DNA of 64,000 nucleotides from Gracilariopsis chorda (Eukaryota > Rhodophyta > Florideophyceae > Gracilariales > Gracilariaceae): positions 1 to 64,000 of the forward strand of contig NBIV01000273.1 in the NCBI GenBank assembly GCA_003194525.1, read 5' to 3'. The notes beneath the pieces are model-generated. The model was not told the DNA's origin. It worked only from the letters and a program-made list of their open reading frames with translations, and ran no database searches. The translations under genes and the position numbers were made by a program. Positions 12,337 through 23,900 of this stretch are shown here, piece after piece. Position 1 is the stretch's first letter. Each line of letters begins with the position of its first letter.

Positions 12337-15300
12337 ATGGGCGCCGAAACGGCGTCCATGTCTGCGTCCGCAGACAACTCTTCTCTTTCTCTTTCATTCC
12401 GCTCGTGCTTGCCTTTGTGCTATGGATTATCATCGTTGCCATTATCCTCCCTCGCTTCTTGGGTCGCATCGTGTCCTTCTTCATCAATCGCGCGCGAGGC
12501 AACACACTTCGGATCGTTGTACATTCGATTTACATCTACCCGTTTGCTGGTCACGCCGTTGCTCATTCAGTGCGCTACACGGTGCCAAACGGTACCATTG
12601 CGGTAAAGCAGTTAATACTCCAGATACTATGGTGGCGAAAATCACCCAGAGTCAACTTCAACCAACTTCTAACCGTCGAGCAACCAGCCACGCTCGATCG
12701 CGTGGCGCACGCCCAACAAGAAATTGAGAAGGAAAACGCCGCCTTCTTTCTTAAACGTCCGTTGTATCGCTTGAGAAGATGGTGGCGTCGAGTCACCGCT
12801 TCTCCGAATCAAGATGTGTCCGATGAACCCACCCCTCTTATCTCCGTCGTTTGCGTCGGCCTTCGTACTCGCATGGTTAACTATCAATCCAACTACAACC
12901 TCGTTAAGCGCGTACTCCACATGTCTGGAAATGAGTCTACACTTGACAGCCTTGTCAATTACGGTGTGCGATCGAGAGACACTCCTAACCCTGATTCCGA
13001 CGCTACTGTCCCCGCCCGTTCCAGTTCGTCTTCAAGGCCTGACGAATCATCCTCTGCCTCGTCGTTTTCGTCTGTACAATCAGTGGATGAGAAGCCTTTT
13101 GTGGAGCGCCTCCTCGAGCGTACGTCGTTAAGAATCACGCACGGTGCCTTTTATTTTTGCGACATGAGTGAGTCCCCTCTCGTTCGAATCTCGGTCAAGT
13201 CAGCAAAGTTACGCTATATGTACGGTCCACCGGCATGTTCTATAGATAAGTGCCGAAAACGCATTCGCATGCGGACATCTGGTCTGAAAATCTCCGTTTC
13301 TGATGAAACCTCTGTGAAGAGTGTCACTGAAACGTCTAATGCGACAAGAGGCTCGGCACAGAACCTTAATGGTACCGAACCCCTCGTGAAAAAGGAGGAT
13401 ACTACGAACCGCTTGATACAGCGCGTTTTAGATCACGGGTATAGAGGTATTAGTGAATCCCTGTCTGAAACAGGCACAGTTCGCGAACACTCGCATAAGC
13501 AGTCGGTAGACCAAAATCCTCCGCGGACCGGGAACAGACGAATTCCGCTACCCACATTCCAGAAGAAGGGATGGCGATTTAAACCAACTGTCCGGCGAAC
13601 TAGACCGTTACCATGCTCTGAGGTACTGAAAGCTGAAACGGCCATCATTGACTACGTATTTGACGAACCGGGTGTCGAATCTGCTCGTCCAGAAGAAGTG
13701 GTAGGACGAGATGATCATAATGGGGAACAAACAAGCATGGATGTGCGTGAGGATTCAAATTCCAATACGCCGCCAGTGTGCCGTGTGTCAGTGTTGCCGA
13801 GAGGTACGTCGCTTTCGTACAATGCACAAGCGAAAGCAGACATTGAGAAGGTTGTTGAAAGGCTTCAACCGCCGTTTTACGATCTAGATCCACTGGAAAA
13901 GAGACTATACACCAAAGAAGGTAAACGGGAAGCAACCGGGATTCAGATTGCCATTGACGCCTCTCCGAAGATTTCGAAAGAGAATCAACTACCTTTGATT
14001 GCTATACCATTTGATGCGAGGGAAAACACGTAGAAGGCTCTTAAAATTACCGGCATCAGACAGTGGAGTTCGTCAGACAAGAATGGAAAAAAAGGAGAAC
14101 GGGACAAGGAGCCATGCTTTCCTATGCCAAGCAAGTTGCTGTTACATGCCAAAAAGATTTCGCTTCGAGCAGAAATACCCTACGAATATGGTGCGTCTCA
14201 GAAAACAGTTATAACCATGAAAGATATGGAAGCTCGAGTGGAAGGAGTAGTTAATATGCCAATCAGCCGTTCACAGCTGACTACCATCACAAAAGTAGTG
14301 CACACTCCAAGGATCTGGAATGAAGTACATGCTGTTTCCTTCGATATTGTTATGTCGCAAATGGAGCTTAACTACTTTCCCGACACCCTTCGCATCATTG
14401 ATGATATTGGCGCCTACTCTAGAGAACATAGTAAGAAACCGGAAAACGTTCGTTACTTTGTTCCTTACCGGGAAATTGTAAAGATTCGTGCCGAAAAAGA
14501 CTACTGTGTGGTTCTAGCATGCAGCCACGATAACACGTGGAAGGACATCCAGAACGTGTTTCAGATCAGTATAGACAGATCAAAGTGTGCGGAACGAGTT
14601 GCGCGTTTACCCCTACCCCAGTTGCAGCATCGTCATATCGTGATGATTCTTCCGAGACTCATTGGACGTTATCGTTTCCAAATACAACAGGAAAGATCTC
14701 TGTCGACGTACTAGGGACCCCAGGTTCTCTGAGAAAAAGTCAAAATAAGTCTGAAACCACAGAAGGCACTGATACCAGTGACGACTTTCTCCGATAGGGT
14801 CGCACCTCGTCCCTTGCGCAGCGTATGCTGAGTCAGCTTGAAACGCTTTTAACTCAACACGGAAGCACCTCTCTCCAACCTATCTCGCAGAAAAAACACC
14901 ACGGTTGTGGAGCGTGTGTTCTTGGCGGCTGGGGAAACGTCTGAACTGTCTCGAAAGCTGATTACAAGCGAGAGTAAGTTCTCCTTGGATAGTCCAAGGC
15001 ATGCCTTTCTCCACGCTGCAAACAAGAGTGAAATGCACTTCAACACGTCCAGCTTGGTTGTAGTCTTGAACCCGCATCACACGACACATGTTTTAAACCT
15101 AAGTAAGAACTACAGTTCTGGAAAACCTCACACAATATCTTCAAGAGAAAAAACCAAGACGGATGATGTACGCAAAGAAATCGCGACTCGCGTATTGGGT
15201 AAAGGCCGGTATCGAAACTTGTCTGAATGTCTTACTATGGGTTTGAGCACGGGTCTAATGACACGTTCAGCAGCATCTGGGAACGCTGAAGATGATACAT

Positions 15301-18300
15301 TTGAACTGATTATATGTATTGATTCACTTCTTGTGCGCATATACGATCTCCCACACTCGATTTCTCCATTCTCAACTGCATCTGACCGTGTCTGCTCACT
15401 TGAATGCCACAAATCTGAAGGTGCTTTGCGCTCAAATCTGTTGACTTCAGAATTAACATGGCATCCAGATAGAAGGAATGACCAGATATCAATTTTTAGT
15501 GGCTACCTTCCATATCCTGCATCATCTGTGAAGGCAACTGACGCTCTTTGCTTCCTGAAATGACCATCGATCTAATAACGCCGTGGGGTGACAAACTTGC
15601 ACCATGGGTAGATGAGGCTACCATGAAGGCTCAGGTCTCGCATGCGAGTGAGTTAGGCATAGAACATCCATCAAACCACTTCGAAAAAACAGGAGTTATG
15701 AGAAAAGTGGGTGAGATCAAAAGAATCTCGTTGGATATTCTTCTGGAGTCCACACCGTCTATCTGGTCTTCCAGTATCTCATCGCTACAACAGGGGCACG
15801 TGATTTCACTTTTCGACAAACTACGACATTATGCACTGCAATGGGCAGGGCACGGAGTACATTCAATTCGTGCGAGAGCATTGGATAAAACAGGGGGTAC
15901 AGATATTGACGAAGAGTGGTGGTGTTTTCTATCCAACGCAAACAAAGCATCAATTTTGGATACAAAATCAACAGCGGGCGAGAACCAAAGTATTCGTACC
16001 GAGAACATATATGTATCTCTTTTCAAGCCTCTTGACGACAATTTGTCTCCAGAATGCTTAGAAGTTGCAAACGACATTATAATGAGAATGCATGAAAGTT
16101 TTTCATACTACAAAAAGAATCCCCGAATCAGTGAAAAGAATCGAAGGGTGAATCAATATGTAGATGAAATACTAGACTTATGGGAGCGATACGAATCTAT
16201 AGAGCTTCATCAAATAGAGAGCTTCGCTCTTCCAGATTACCTCACTCGGAATACAAGAGGGTTCGAGAGTGAGCAATTGAATTTGAAGTTACTCCCACCT
16301 GCAGTTATGGGCTTGACAGATCTTGAAGGATTCTCCAATGTTCGCACAAGCGGGAGTACCTTGATCATTTCTGTTCCGTTCGGTTTGCATTTTATGCATT
16401 CAACACAGTTCGAAATTGAACCGGGTCAGTCGACAAAGAGTTTGAAGCCATCACGCCCCTCACCATTCTACTCACCAACTGACAATGTGTTCGCGAAGAA
16501 CATCTCACACGCTTCTATTCCCGCCATTTCTGTTCTATGTCACAGGCACGGCTTGGACGCAACTGACGTTGGTCTGCTAAAAGACCTCATCATCATCTTT
16601 CTAGATCAGCTTTCTGCCAGAGACCGAAGCCATTACTCACAGGACAACATGTGGTACCGTCCGAGAGCAGAACGCCGTGTTTTAGTTGGCAAACTTTCTT
16701 CTATCCAACTCGGGTCTCAGTTCTCTTTCAATGTATTCCGCGTTTGGAAAGGTGGCGTCAGTCTTTATGCTACTGATGAGAACCTTAGCTTTGAGATATA
16801 CATTATTAACAAAGCTTCGGACGGAAGTGATGGAAAACATATGTGATAAATTGGTATCAACTCCACTTAATGTCTTCTTTTAGCAGGACTCCTCTGACAT
16901 ATATCTAGCTTTCACTGACGCCGAAGAAATCGCAACAAAACTTAAGAACCCCCAAGAAAGCCGCATCAAGCTTCTGCATCATGAAGAAGTCAAATCTTTT
17001 GGAATGGACTCTGAGAATACGTGACGTATCGGTCAAAGCAGGTCAATGGATTTTACATTCAGAAACATATCTGTGAGACTCAGTGGACATGAGATACTGC
17101 ATATTACTATCTTTCTCTGTAAGAGCGGTTCTTGTGCAGCCTCGTCAAATTCTGGAGCGCAACGCGGTGATGAAACAATTGTGAAAGCAGCTTTTGGTGT
17201 AACAACAATCTTCATGACAGATAGTATTGCAGCTGATGCTCTAAGAGTGGTATCCGAAGTTGCCTCATTTGTAGGAAGAACTACGACGCTCTTCCCAATG
17301 CTCAAACAAGACATCGAAGAGAAAGCTGATGCTGGAGGGAGTTCTTTCACGTTTTCTTCTTCGGTTCCTGACAAGGGCGAGGATGTCAACGGCCAGTTGA
17401 GATCTGCCACACGACGGCCATCTGAGTACTACAGAGCGTCTGGAGACCATCACAGGAAACAGGGTTATGATCGTACAGTGACGCTTAGCCCCTATGCATA
17501 CACGTCCACCGTTAGAAATATGTCAAGCCCCCGTTGGTCTGTTAGACAATCGAAACACAATTTGATGAGCTTGGACAAAGCAGTGCCCAGTTCGGACTCA
17601 GGAACAGGTGCTTTCCGACGTGTGCCATCTACACCATCGCCTACGTTTCGAATTCCTAATCGTTACGGATCACAACAAATTGAACGCACAGACAAACCGA
17701 TCAACAGTTCGCGATCAAGACAATATCGTGGGGCTAGGGAATATATGTCCCATTTTCTGTCTGATATTACGGCTAATACCAGTGCATCTCCCCGACAAGA
17801 GCACACAGACAGTGCTGAAACAACAGATTATCAAGTTGTTGCAGTCATTACTGCAGGGGAAACAGGTCCACCACGAAAGCGCGCGAAACGTATGATCCCG
17901 AAGACGATTGTACCGCCGGCATTCAGAGCAACATCGAAGGTACCCAATGCAGTACCTGACAAGAGAAATCCGTTCTCTATTGCTGCTAGAGAAGAGTTTT
18001 GAGGGGTAAGTTTCCCAGATCGAAAGGGAAGAGAACAAACTGTATCGTCTAAGAACGGACGCCGATCACAGCTTGTTCGTCCTGGTGGGCATGGGCACAG
18101 AAAGCGACTTTGTCTTGTTCTCAAACCCAAACCCATAATTTTCCCAAAGACTTTTCCTACCGTCAGTATGTTTCTATCATTCAAGAAGGTTGAGATGCAA
18201 TACTTCCGGGGAGGAGGTACGTCCAGAAGGAAGCAAGTAAGAACAAAGAACTTGAAGGATGCTGGTGTGCTTTTCGTTATGAATCAAAGCCGGTTGACTC

Positions 18301-19106
18301 TGAAGTCTTCTGCAAATGGAATGTGTTCAGTAGTTCTGACAGCATCTTCATCGGAATTAAGGTCTTCCAATGACCCCAAATGTGTGCTGGCCGGGGCGAT
18401 TTCTCGATTTGGAATGACAGCAAGCATTGCGCAAGGTCCGTTTCCTCACAGTTTACCGAAGCTTATCGCATCTACTCGGATTTCTAAGTTCATAGCTACT
18501 CTTCATGCACGAGACTTGCAAGCAGTCCTTAAGTTTCGTGAAGACTTTAAGGAAGACCTGAAGGGCGTTCTGGCTGTGTTTGTAACAACAAAGCATTCAG
18601 TCTCCGAAATGGCTCGTGCAACCAGATTGATGACACCTACATCAGTTGGTCTGAAAGCTCTATTCTCAACACTGGCTGTTGATTTGCTCTTCGAGGATTC
18701 CAGAGTCGTTCTAACAGGGTTCCATCCGAAGGATACTTCGATGAGTGTAACATACTTGCTTGACGGATTATTCTTCTCAGCTGTCACGTCTGAGGCAGAC
18801 AGCGCTGCTTTACTCCTTGGATTGAGACTATACGGCCACGGACTGCGTTTGGCCGCACAGACAGGGGGCGCCGCAGAAGTGCTGCGACTCCCACGCTTGT
18901 ATGCTCGTGGAGCTGAGTGGAGAGAATCGATTGATTTAGATGCCGGTGATGTTTTATTTCATTATTAGGAACAGTGGGAGAGAGTTAACTTGCTTCATTT
19001 TATTACATTCGTACGCAATTCACTGCAATATTGGGCTCTACAACTGGCCAACCCTTCACATACATTGGCAGTTGAGCTCTTGTGGCATACTCGTAGCATA
19101 TTCTGA
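12337..19106 (+). pseudogene. BLTP1: BLTP1/CSF1-family bridge-like lipid-transfer protein, broken
   Basis: The family (yeast Csf1, animal Tweek/KIAA1109) forms long hydrophobic grooves moving lipid between membranes. The N-terminal hallmark is present: one membrane helix (IPLVLAFVLWIIIVAII) followed by FLGRIVSFFI, then LISVVCVGLRTRMVNYQS, which matches Csf1 where it reads ISVECEGLEIFIYNRT. A later block near 14450-14560 (VPYREIVKIRAEKDYCVVL) matches the Csf1 core. The likely initiator ATG at 12337 is in a different frame from the membrane helix, implying a slip near 12395. Further lesions: in-frame TAG 14031-14033, frame changes near 14600, 14900 and 15548, TGA 17022-17024, TGA 18000-18002, TAG 18966-18968. 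A 41-nt GT-AG interval at 16843-16883 could be a real short intron. Protein-like reading continues to 19106. Known homologues are longer, so the 3' end is missing or displaced by the retroelement. Confidence 0.68.
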
Positions 19107-19147
19107 TAGGTTGTAGTTCTGTTTAAAAATAGTTACATGCTACGAAT

Positions 19148-19416
19148 GGCGTACACCCACTCCTGCTACAAAACTAACTGCACTGGCGTACCGCCCAAAA
19201 GCGTACGCCACTTGCCGATTTCCTCAATACTACCATAATGCTCATTCTGTCACATTGGTACGCCATTTATTGTAAGATAGCACTATGTTTGCACATTGGT
19301 ACGCCATCTGCTGCACTAAAATTTTGCTAGGGATTGCGATTCCGCGTCACCACCTCCGAAGAAATTCGGGCGAGACCGTCGCTGCAGCGCAGACCGCGCT
19401 GACGCGCATGGCGTAC
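19148..19416. repeat. cluster of six GGCGTAC/GTACGCC motifs with a 16-bp direct repeat
   Basis: The 7-mer ggcgtac or its complement occurs at 19148, 19185, 19203 (as gcgtacgc), 19258, 19299 and 19410, in both orientations. Two copies are embedded in an exact 16-bp direct repeat, cacattggtacgccat, at 19251-19266 and 19292-19307. The cluster sits exactly where the BLTP1-like pseudogene ends and the retroelement antisense ORF begins, and the last copy overlaps that ORF's ATG. It could be a protein-binding array, or remains of another element at the junction. Confidence 0.7.
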
Positions 19417-20615
19417 CAACGGCAGAGCCGGGCTCCATTCGATGTACCGGTCCCACCGGAGTTTGGCTTCGACGTTAGCCACTTCCGCACTCGCCGGGAG
19501 ATTGGGTACGGCGACAACCTGTTCCGCTTCGAGACCCTCGCTTGGAGGAATTTCCCCGCAGCGCGGCAAGAAGCCCTCTGTTGGGAGCGGCCGATTATTC
19601 GGGCGGAGTTCAGGTACCTTCCCCGGCAATACCGGTCAACCTTCCTCCAGAACTTCATCCGCTATGAGCGGCGTTGGCGATCCCGATTCGGGTATTTTAT
19701 CCCGTATCAGAACGTGGAGATAGAGCGGATTGCGCCGCCTCACCGACTAGGTCGGTATGTAGCACTCCCCGAGTGGTGGCGCTTCTATGAAGCCTGCCGG
19801 GGGTGCTACATAGAACTCCCGCCGGTACTTACGTACCTCGGTTCGCTGCTCATGCAGGATCCCCGGTCGGGGTTGTGGTCCGTAGTGGTTACGGAGTGGG
19901 CGGCCCGCAGTGCGGCTTATATCCTCAACGAGGCGTACGACCAGTTTCGTCTCTGGTTCCCCCCATCGCGTGTGCGGGCAGCGATCCGCAATTTGGATCT
20001 TCGCATCCCCCTTGGGGGCGAGGCCAACAATGAAAAGGTCCTCCAATTACTTGGGTACATTGACAGCGTTAGCTGGAGTGAGGTCCCGCTGGAGCAAAGC
20101 GGTCGTCTGGATGGCGGCAGCAGTAACACCGGTAATCTGGGACTGGGTAGAAACGCCGCCCTTGCGGGGGATTTTATCTACGTCGACCCCTGGGAGTTCC
20201 GGGAAATTTCCTCCGAGGAGGCGCGCCAGCTTCGCGATGCGCCAGGCATGTGCCGGAAGACCACCCGGTGGGGTACGTTGATTCTGACGACTACTACCGC
20301 GCATACGGCGGGGATGACCCAATGGTCGATAACGAACCGGAAGAACCCGGGGAGATGGACGTAGAGGAAACCGGCGCTAGCGCGGAAGCTTTCCCAGAGG
20401 GGGTATCTCCGGCCGAGCCGGCTGCTGACCCTTTGGCGGCAAGTGCCGGACCTTCTATTCCCAGTGGGGTGACGGCGAATGAAAACGAGATCATCGCACG
20501 TTTTCTCCGGGGTGCCGGTCTGAGCGCTGCCGAGATATCGGGGGAGGTCACCACTATGGCGGACGCGTTGGCCTACCGCCTCGCTGGTGGTTACGACCCG
20601 GGCGACGGCGAATAG
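19408..20615 (+). CDS. antisense ORFs of element 1, facing pol
   Basis: Two overlapping open frames on the strand opposite to gag-pol, in the 3' part of the element. The first is read from ATG 19408 (MAYQRQSRAPFDVPVPPEF; the frame is open from 19285) to 20364. The second runs from 20250 to 20615 (MPEDHPVGYVDSDDYY). The first encodes a Trp/Tyr/Arg-rich globular-looking protein (YVALPEWWRFYEACRGCYIE); the second is acidic and ends in a helical segment (ARFLRGAGLSAAEISGEV). Element 2 has the same two proteins, in the same order and overlap, on its own opposite strand. That is evidence of past selection on protein. No similarity to capsid, envelope or enzyme families was recognised. Antisense ORFs at this position are known in some plant Ty3/gypsy elements; homology to those is not claimed. 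Confidence 0.65.
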
Positions 20616-20996
20616 CGAGCCCCTTTTGTCCAGTTTCCTGGTGTTCCTTCCCTGGCTATGCCAGTTAGTGTAGTGTAGTATGGAGCTTGCTGCTCCACTA
20701 GGTAAACTTTCCCGTCTCGGACGGTGATTTCCAATTAGAATTCCCCGTCTTGGACGGACTTTCCCTTGCTATCCTTTCTGACTGCCCTCCGCTTGCGCGG
20801 CAACGTCACCCGACTTGGGCATTAACCAGCGTGGCTGGGGCTGCAGTTCCCGTTTGACGGTGGTATCGCACGACCTGCGATCGTGGGAGGTGTTCAATTG
20901 GCTCCCACGTATCCCCACTGGGGTCATATCCGTACCAGCGGACGCGGTATTGTAGAATAACATCCAGGTCCCAGGTGTGTCCGACAAGTCGGTCTA

Positions 20997-23900
20997 CTAC
21001 GAACTCTCGTTCGTAGACCTGCCGGCCGTGCCGGGTGGTGGTTTTTCTCCCTTGCGAGGGTTGCCCGCTGTGCGGTATGTTGCCCCCATCCGGGTTGTCG
21101 GCAATGTCTCCGTCGTTGCCGTGCGCTGTCCTAGTGGCCGCTGTTCATGCGGGAAGATATCCCTCAAGAGGGTGTGTGGCGTCACGGTTTTCACCGGCAA
21201 GTCATTCCCCAGAGGGGCGTTGTTGTTCCCTTCATCACCGTAGGCCGAGCGAACCGCCAGTCGGCGGGGGACTTGAACTCCGCGAGTGCGGTCTTCTTCG
21301 CGAAACGCGAGCTTGCGGGGTCTTTGCCGCGTATGCGGGAACGGCGTTTGCGACATCCCCTGCGGGGTCCCGTGAGACACGGTGATTGGTAAGCGTTCCG
21401 CCTCCCTATCAAGTGCACGAGCGCTCTGCACCATACGTTCCGGCGATGGCGTGGTGTCCCCGGCTACTGACGGGTTGCCTGGGGCTAACTCCGGTACACC
21501 GGTATTTTGGTCAAAATTCCCCTTTGGGGGGTACCGGGCAGGTGCCGATGACACCCTTTTCAGGGGAATTGCCGCTAAGCGCGGTGAACCGTCTCCATGA
21601 GGAGGGGCAGCGTCCGGTACGACCGGTTTCGAGCGTGCGATGGCGCGCGTTTTTCCCGAGTTCCTCGGTTCTTCGCCGCAGCGTTGCGGGGATTGGCGCA
21701 AATTATTCCCTGGAGCGGGGGCTTCGATTCCGTTCACGACGGGAGGCGTTTCCGGCGCTTGCGCTCCAGGGCCTGAAGCTTCGACTGCAGCTTGGCTGCC
21801 TTTTTCCCTGACAGTGGTGTGCGTTAGTTGCGCTTCAACCTCCCGTGTAGCACGGTATAATTGCTGCTTTTGCGGGGCCTGCGCGTCTGGCTCTTGTTGC
21901 CCAGCACTGCCCGAGAACGGGGGATTAGTGTCGTGTGACATACTCCGTGCTTCACGGTCAGTGTTCCGTATGTTCCGTGTTTCCCGTTGCGACGGCGATA
22001 TCGTTCCTCGAAAACGAGTGTTCTCTTCCCCCTCCTTAGACGGAGCGGCGGGATAAGGGAAAACATTCCTCGCCTGGCAGGTATAAATTCGCGCCAGTGG
22101 GGCGGGCGTGGTAGGGGCGGGCGCTGAGGGGCCCGAATTACCCGGCTGAGCCGGTGAGTCCGACAGGGTCGGTAGGGCTGAGAGTCCCCGGCTGGGGTGT
22201 GGTAGTACCGTAGGCCTAGTAATCCTGGATGGTTCCGGTGTTGCAGAGTCCGTAGAAACGGGGTTGCCTGGATCCAGGACTATCTCTGACGAGGGAGGAG
22301 GGGCAAGGACAACACGATCACGGGAAATCCGTTCGTGCGTGTCGCCCATCTCTACCACCACAGTGTCGGTGTTTACATAGATGACCTTGAATGGTCCATC
22401 CGCCACAGGCGAGAGTTTATGGCGCTTCTCCCATTCCGGGTTGTAGTACTCCTTCCTGATGAAGACGTAGTTATTCGCCCGAATCGGGGACGGTTTCCCT
22501 CGCAAGCGAGCATCAAAATCTCGCTTGTAAGCGGCTTGGGCCCGTGCCATAGACTTCCGCGCAGCGGGGACCAGCTTGGAAAGCCATTGCTTCCATTGCT
22601 GCCGGTAGATACCCACTGATGGGAAATTGTCCAAGGTAGCTTGGGGTTCCAGCGCCACAGGCGGGGGTGTTCTAGATAGAACCAACTCGAATGGCGAAAC
22701 TCCGGTAGTCCGGTGTACCTGCGTGTTGTACGCGTAGGTTACCGCATCAGCGTACATTTCCCAGTTCTTTGGGTGGTCTGCGACGTAGGAACGTAACGCC
22801 GCGAGTAACGTCCGGTTAAACCGTTCAACTTGCCCATTACACTGGGGGTGGTAGGTATTCGTGAACAATTTCTTGACATCCAGGATGCGACAACCATCCT
22901 GGAAGAACTTGCTCACGAACTGTTTCCCGTTATCGTAGAGCACCTCCACAGGGGGACCGTAGACGAAAATCCAGTGCGTCACCAGAGCCTGGGCCACCGT
23001 GAGAGCGGTTATCCTCCGAAGAGGGACAGTCCGTACCAGCTTAGAAAAGCGGTCGGTAATGACAAGTAGAAACTTGTTTCCACGTTTCGTGGTGAGTTGT
23101 GGTCCGAGAATATCGATCGCCATAAACTCGAGCGGCGCCCTTGCGGGGAATAGTTTCATCTTCTTCGCATTTTTGTGGAGCTTGACGCGATTCTTCGCGC
23201 ATTCGCTACAAAACCGCACGGTTGCCTAGCAATCCACCGCCATGGCGGGCCAATAGAAATCCCTTCGCAGGGTTAGGTAGAGTTTCCTCCCACCTGGGTG
23301 AACTCCAATGGGGGCGTAGTGTGATAGATGTAACACCCGCGACTGCAGGGAATGAGGTACCACAATCTGTGGGCGGGCTTCGACCTTCCTTACGAGGTAG
23401 CCTTTGTCGTTTACCCCGAAAGAGAGATCTTCACCACCGTTAAGACGGGCACGAATCCTCGTACAGAATGGGTCGCCGAATTGTTCCCAGATCATTTCTT
23501 CCGGTGATACCGGTACAAAGTTTCCCGGTAACGGGTTCTCAGATTCATCTCGCGATGCGAGTAGTTCGTCAAAGTCAGTATCCTCGTCCCAGTTTTCTGG
23601 CCCAGCCTCGACGGAACATTCCGGATCATCCGGGTCTATGGCCATGAAACATGGGACTTCATCATCCTCCGTTGGGAGTGCTTCCCCACTTGTGGGTAAC
23701 CGCGAAAGGGCGTCGGCTTGGGTGTTCTGCGCGCCCTTTTTATAAATGACTTGAAAGTCATATTCCGCGAGGCGGAGTCTCCAGCGCATGAGGCGTCCCG
23801 ACGGGTCGGAGATATTCATCAACCACCTCAGTGAGGAATGATTCTTGTACACGGTGAAGGTAACTCCCATAAGGTAGGGGCGCAGAGTGGTCATCGCTCA

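Noticed and set aside
16843-16883. A definite 41-nt intron in the BLTP1-like gene
   Set aside because: GT and AG are present and the frame changes here, but the gene is broken elsewhere, so a lesion is as likely. Reported only as possible.
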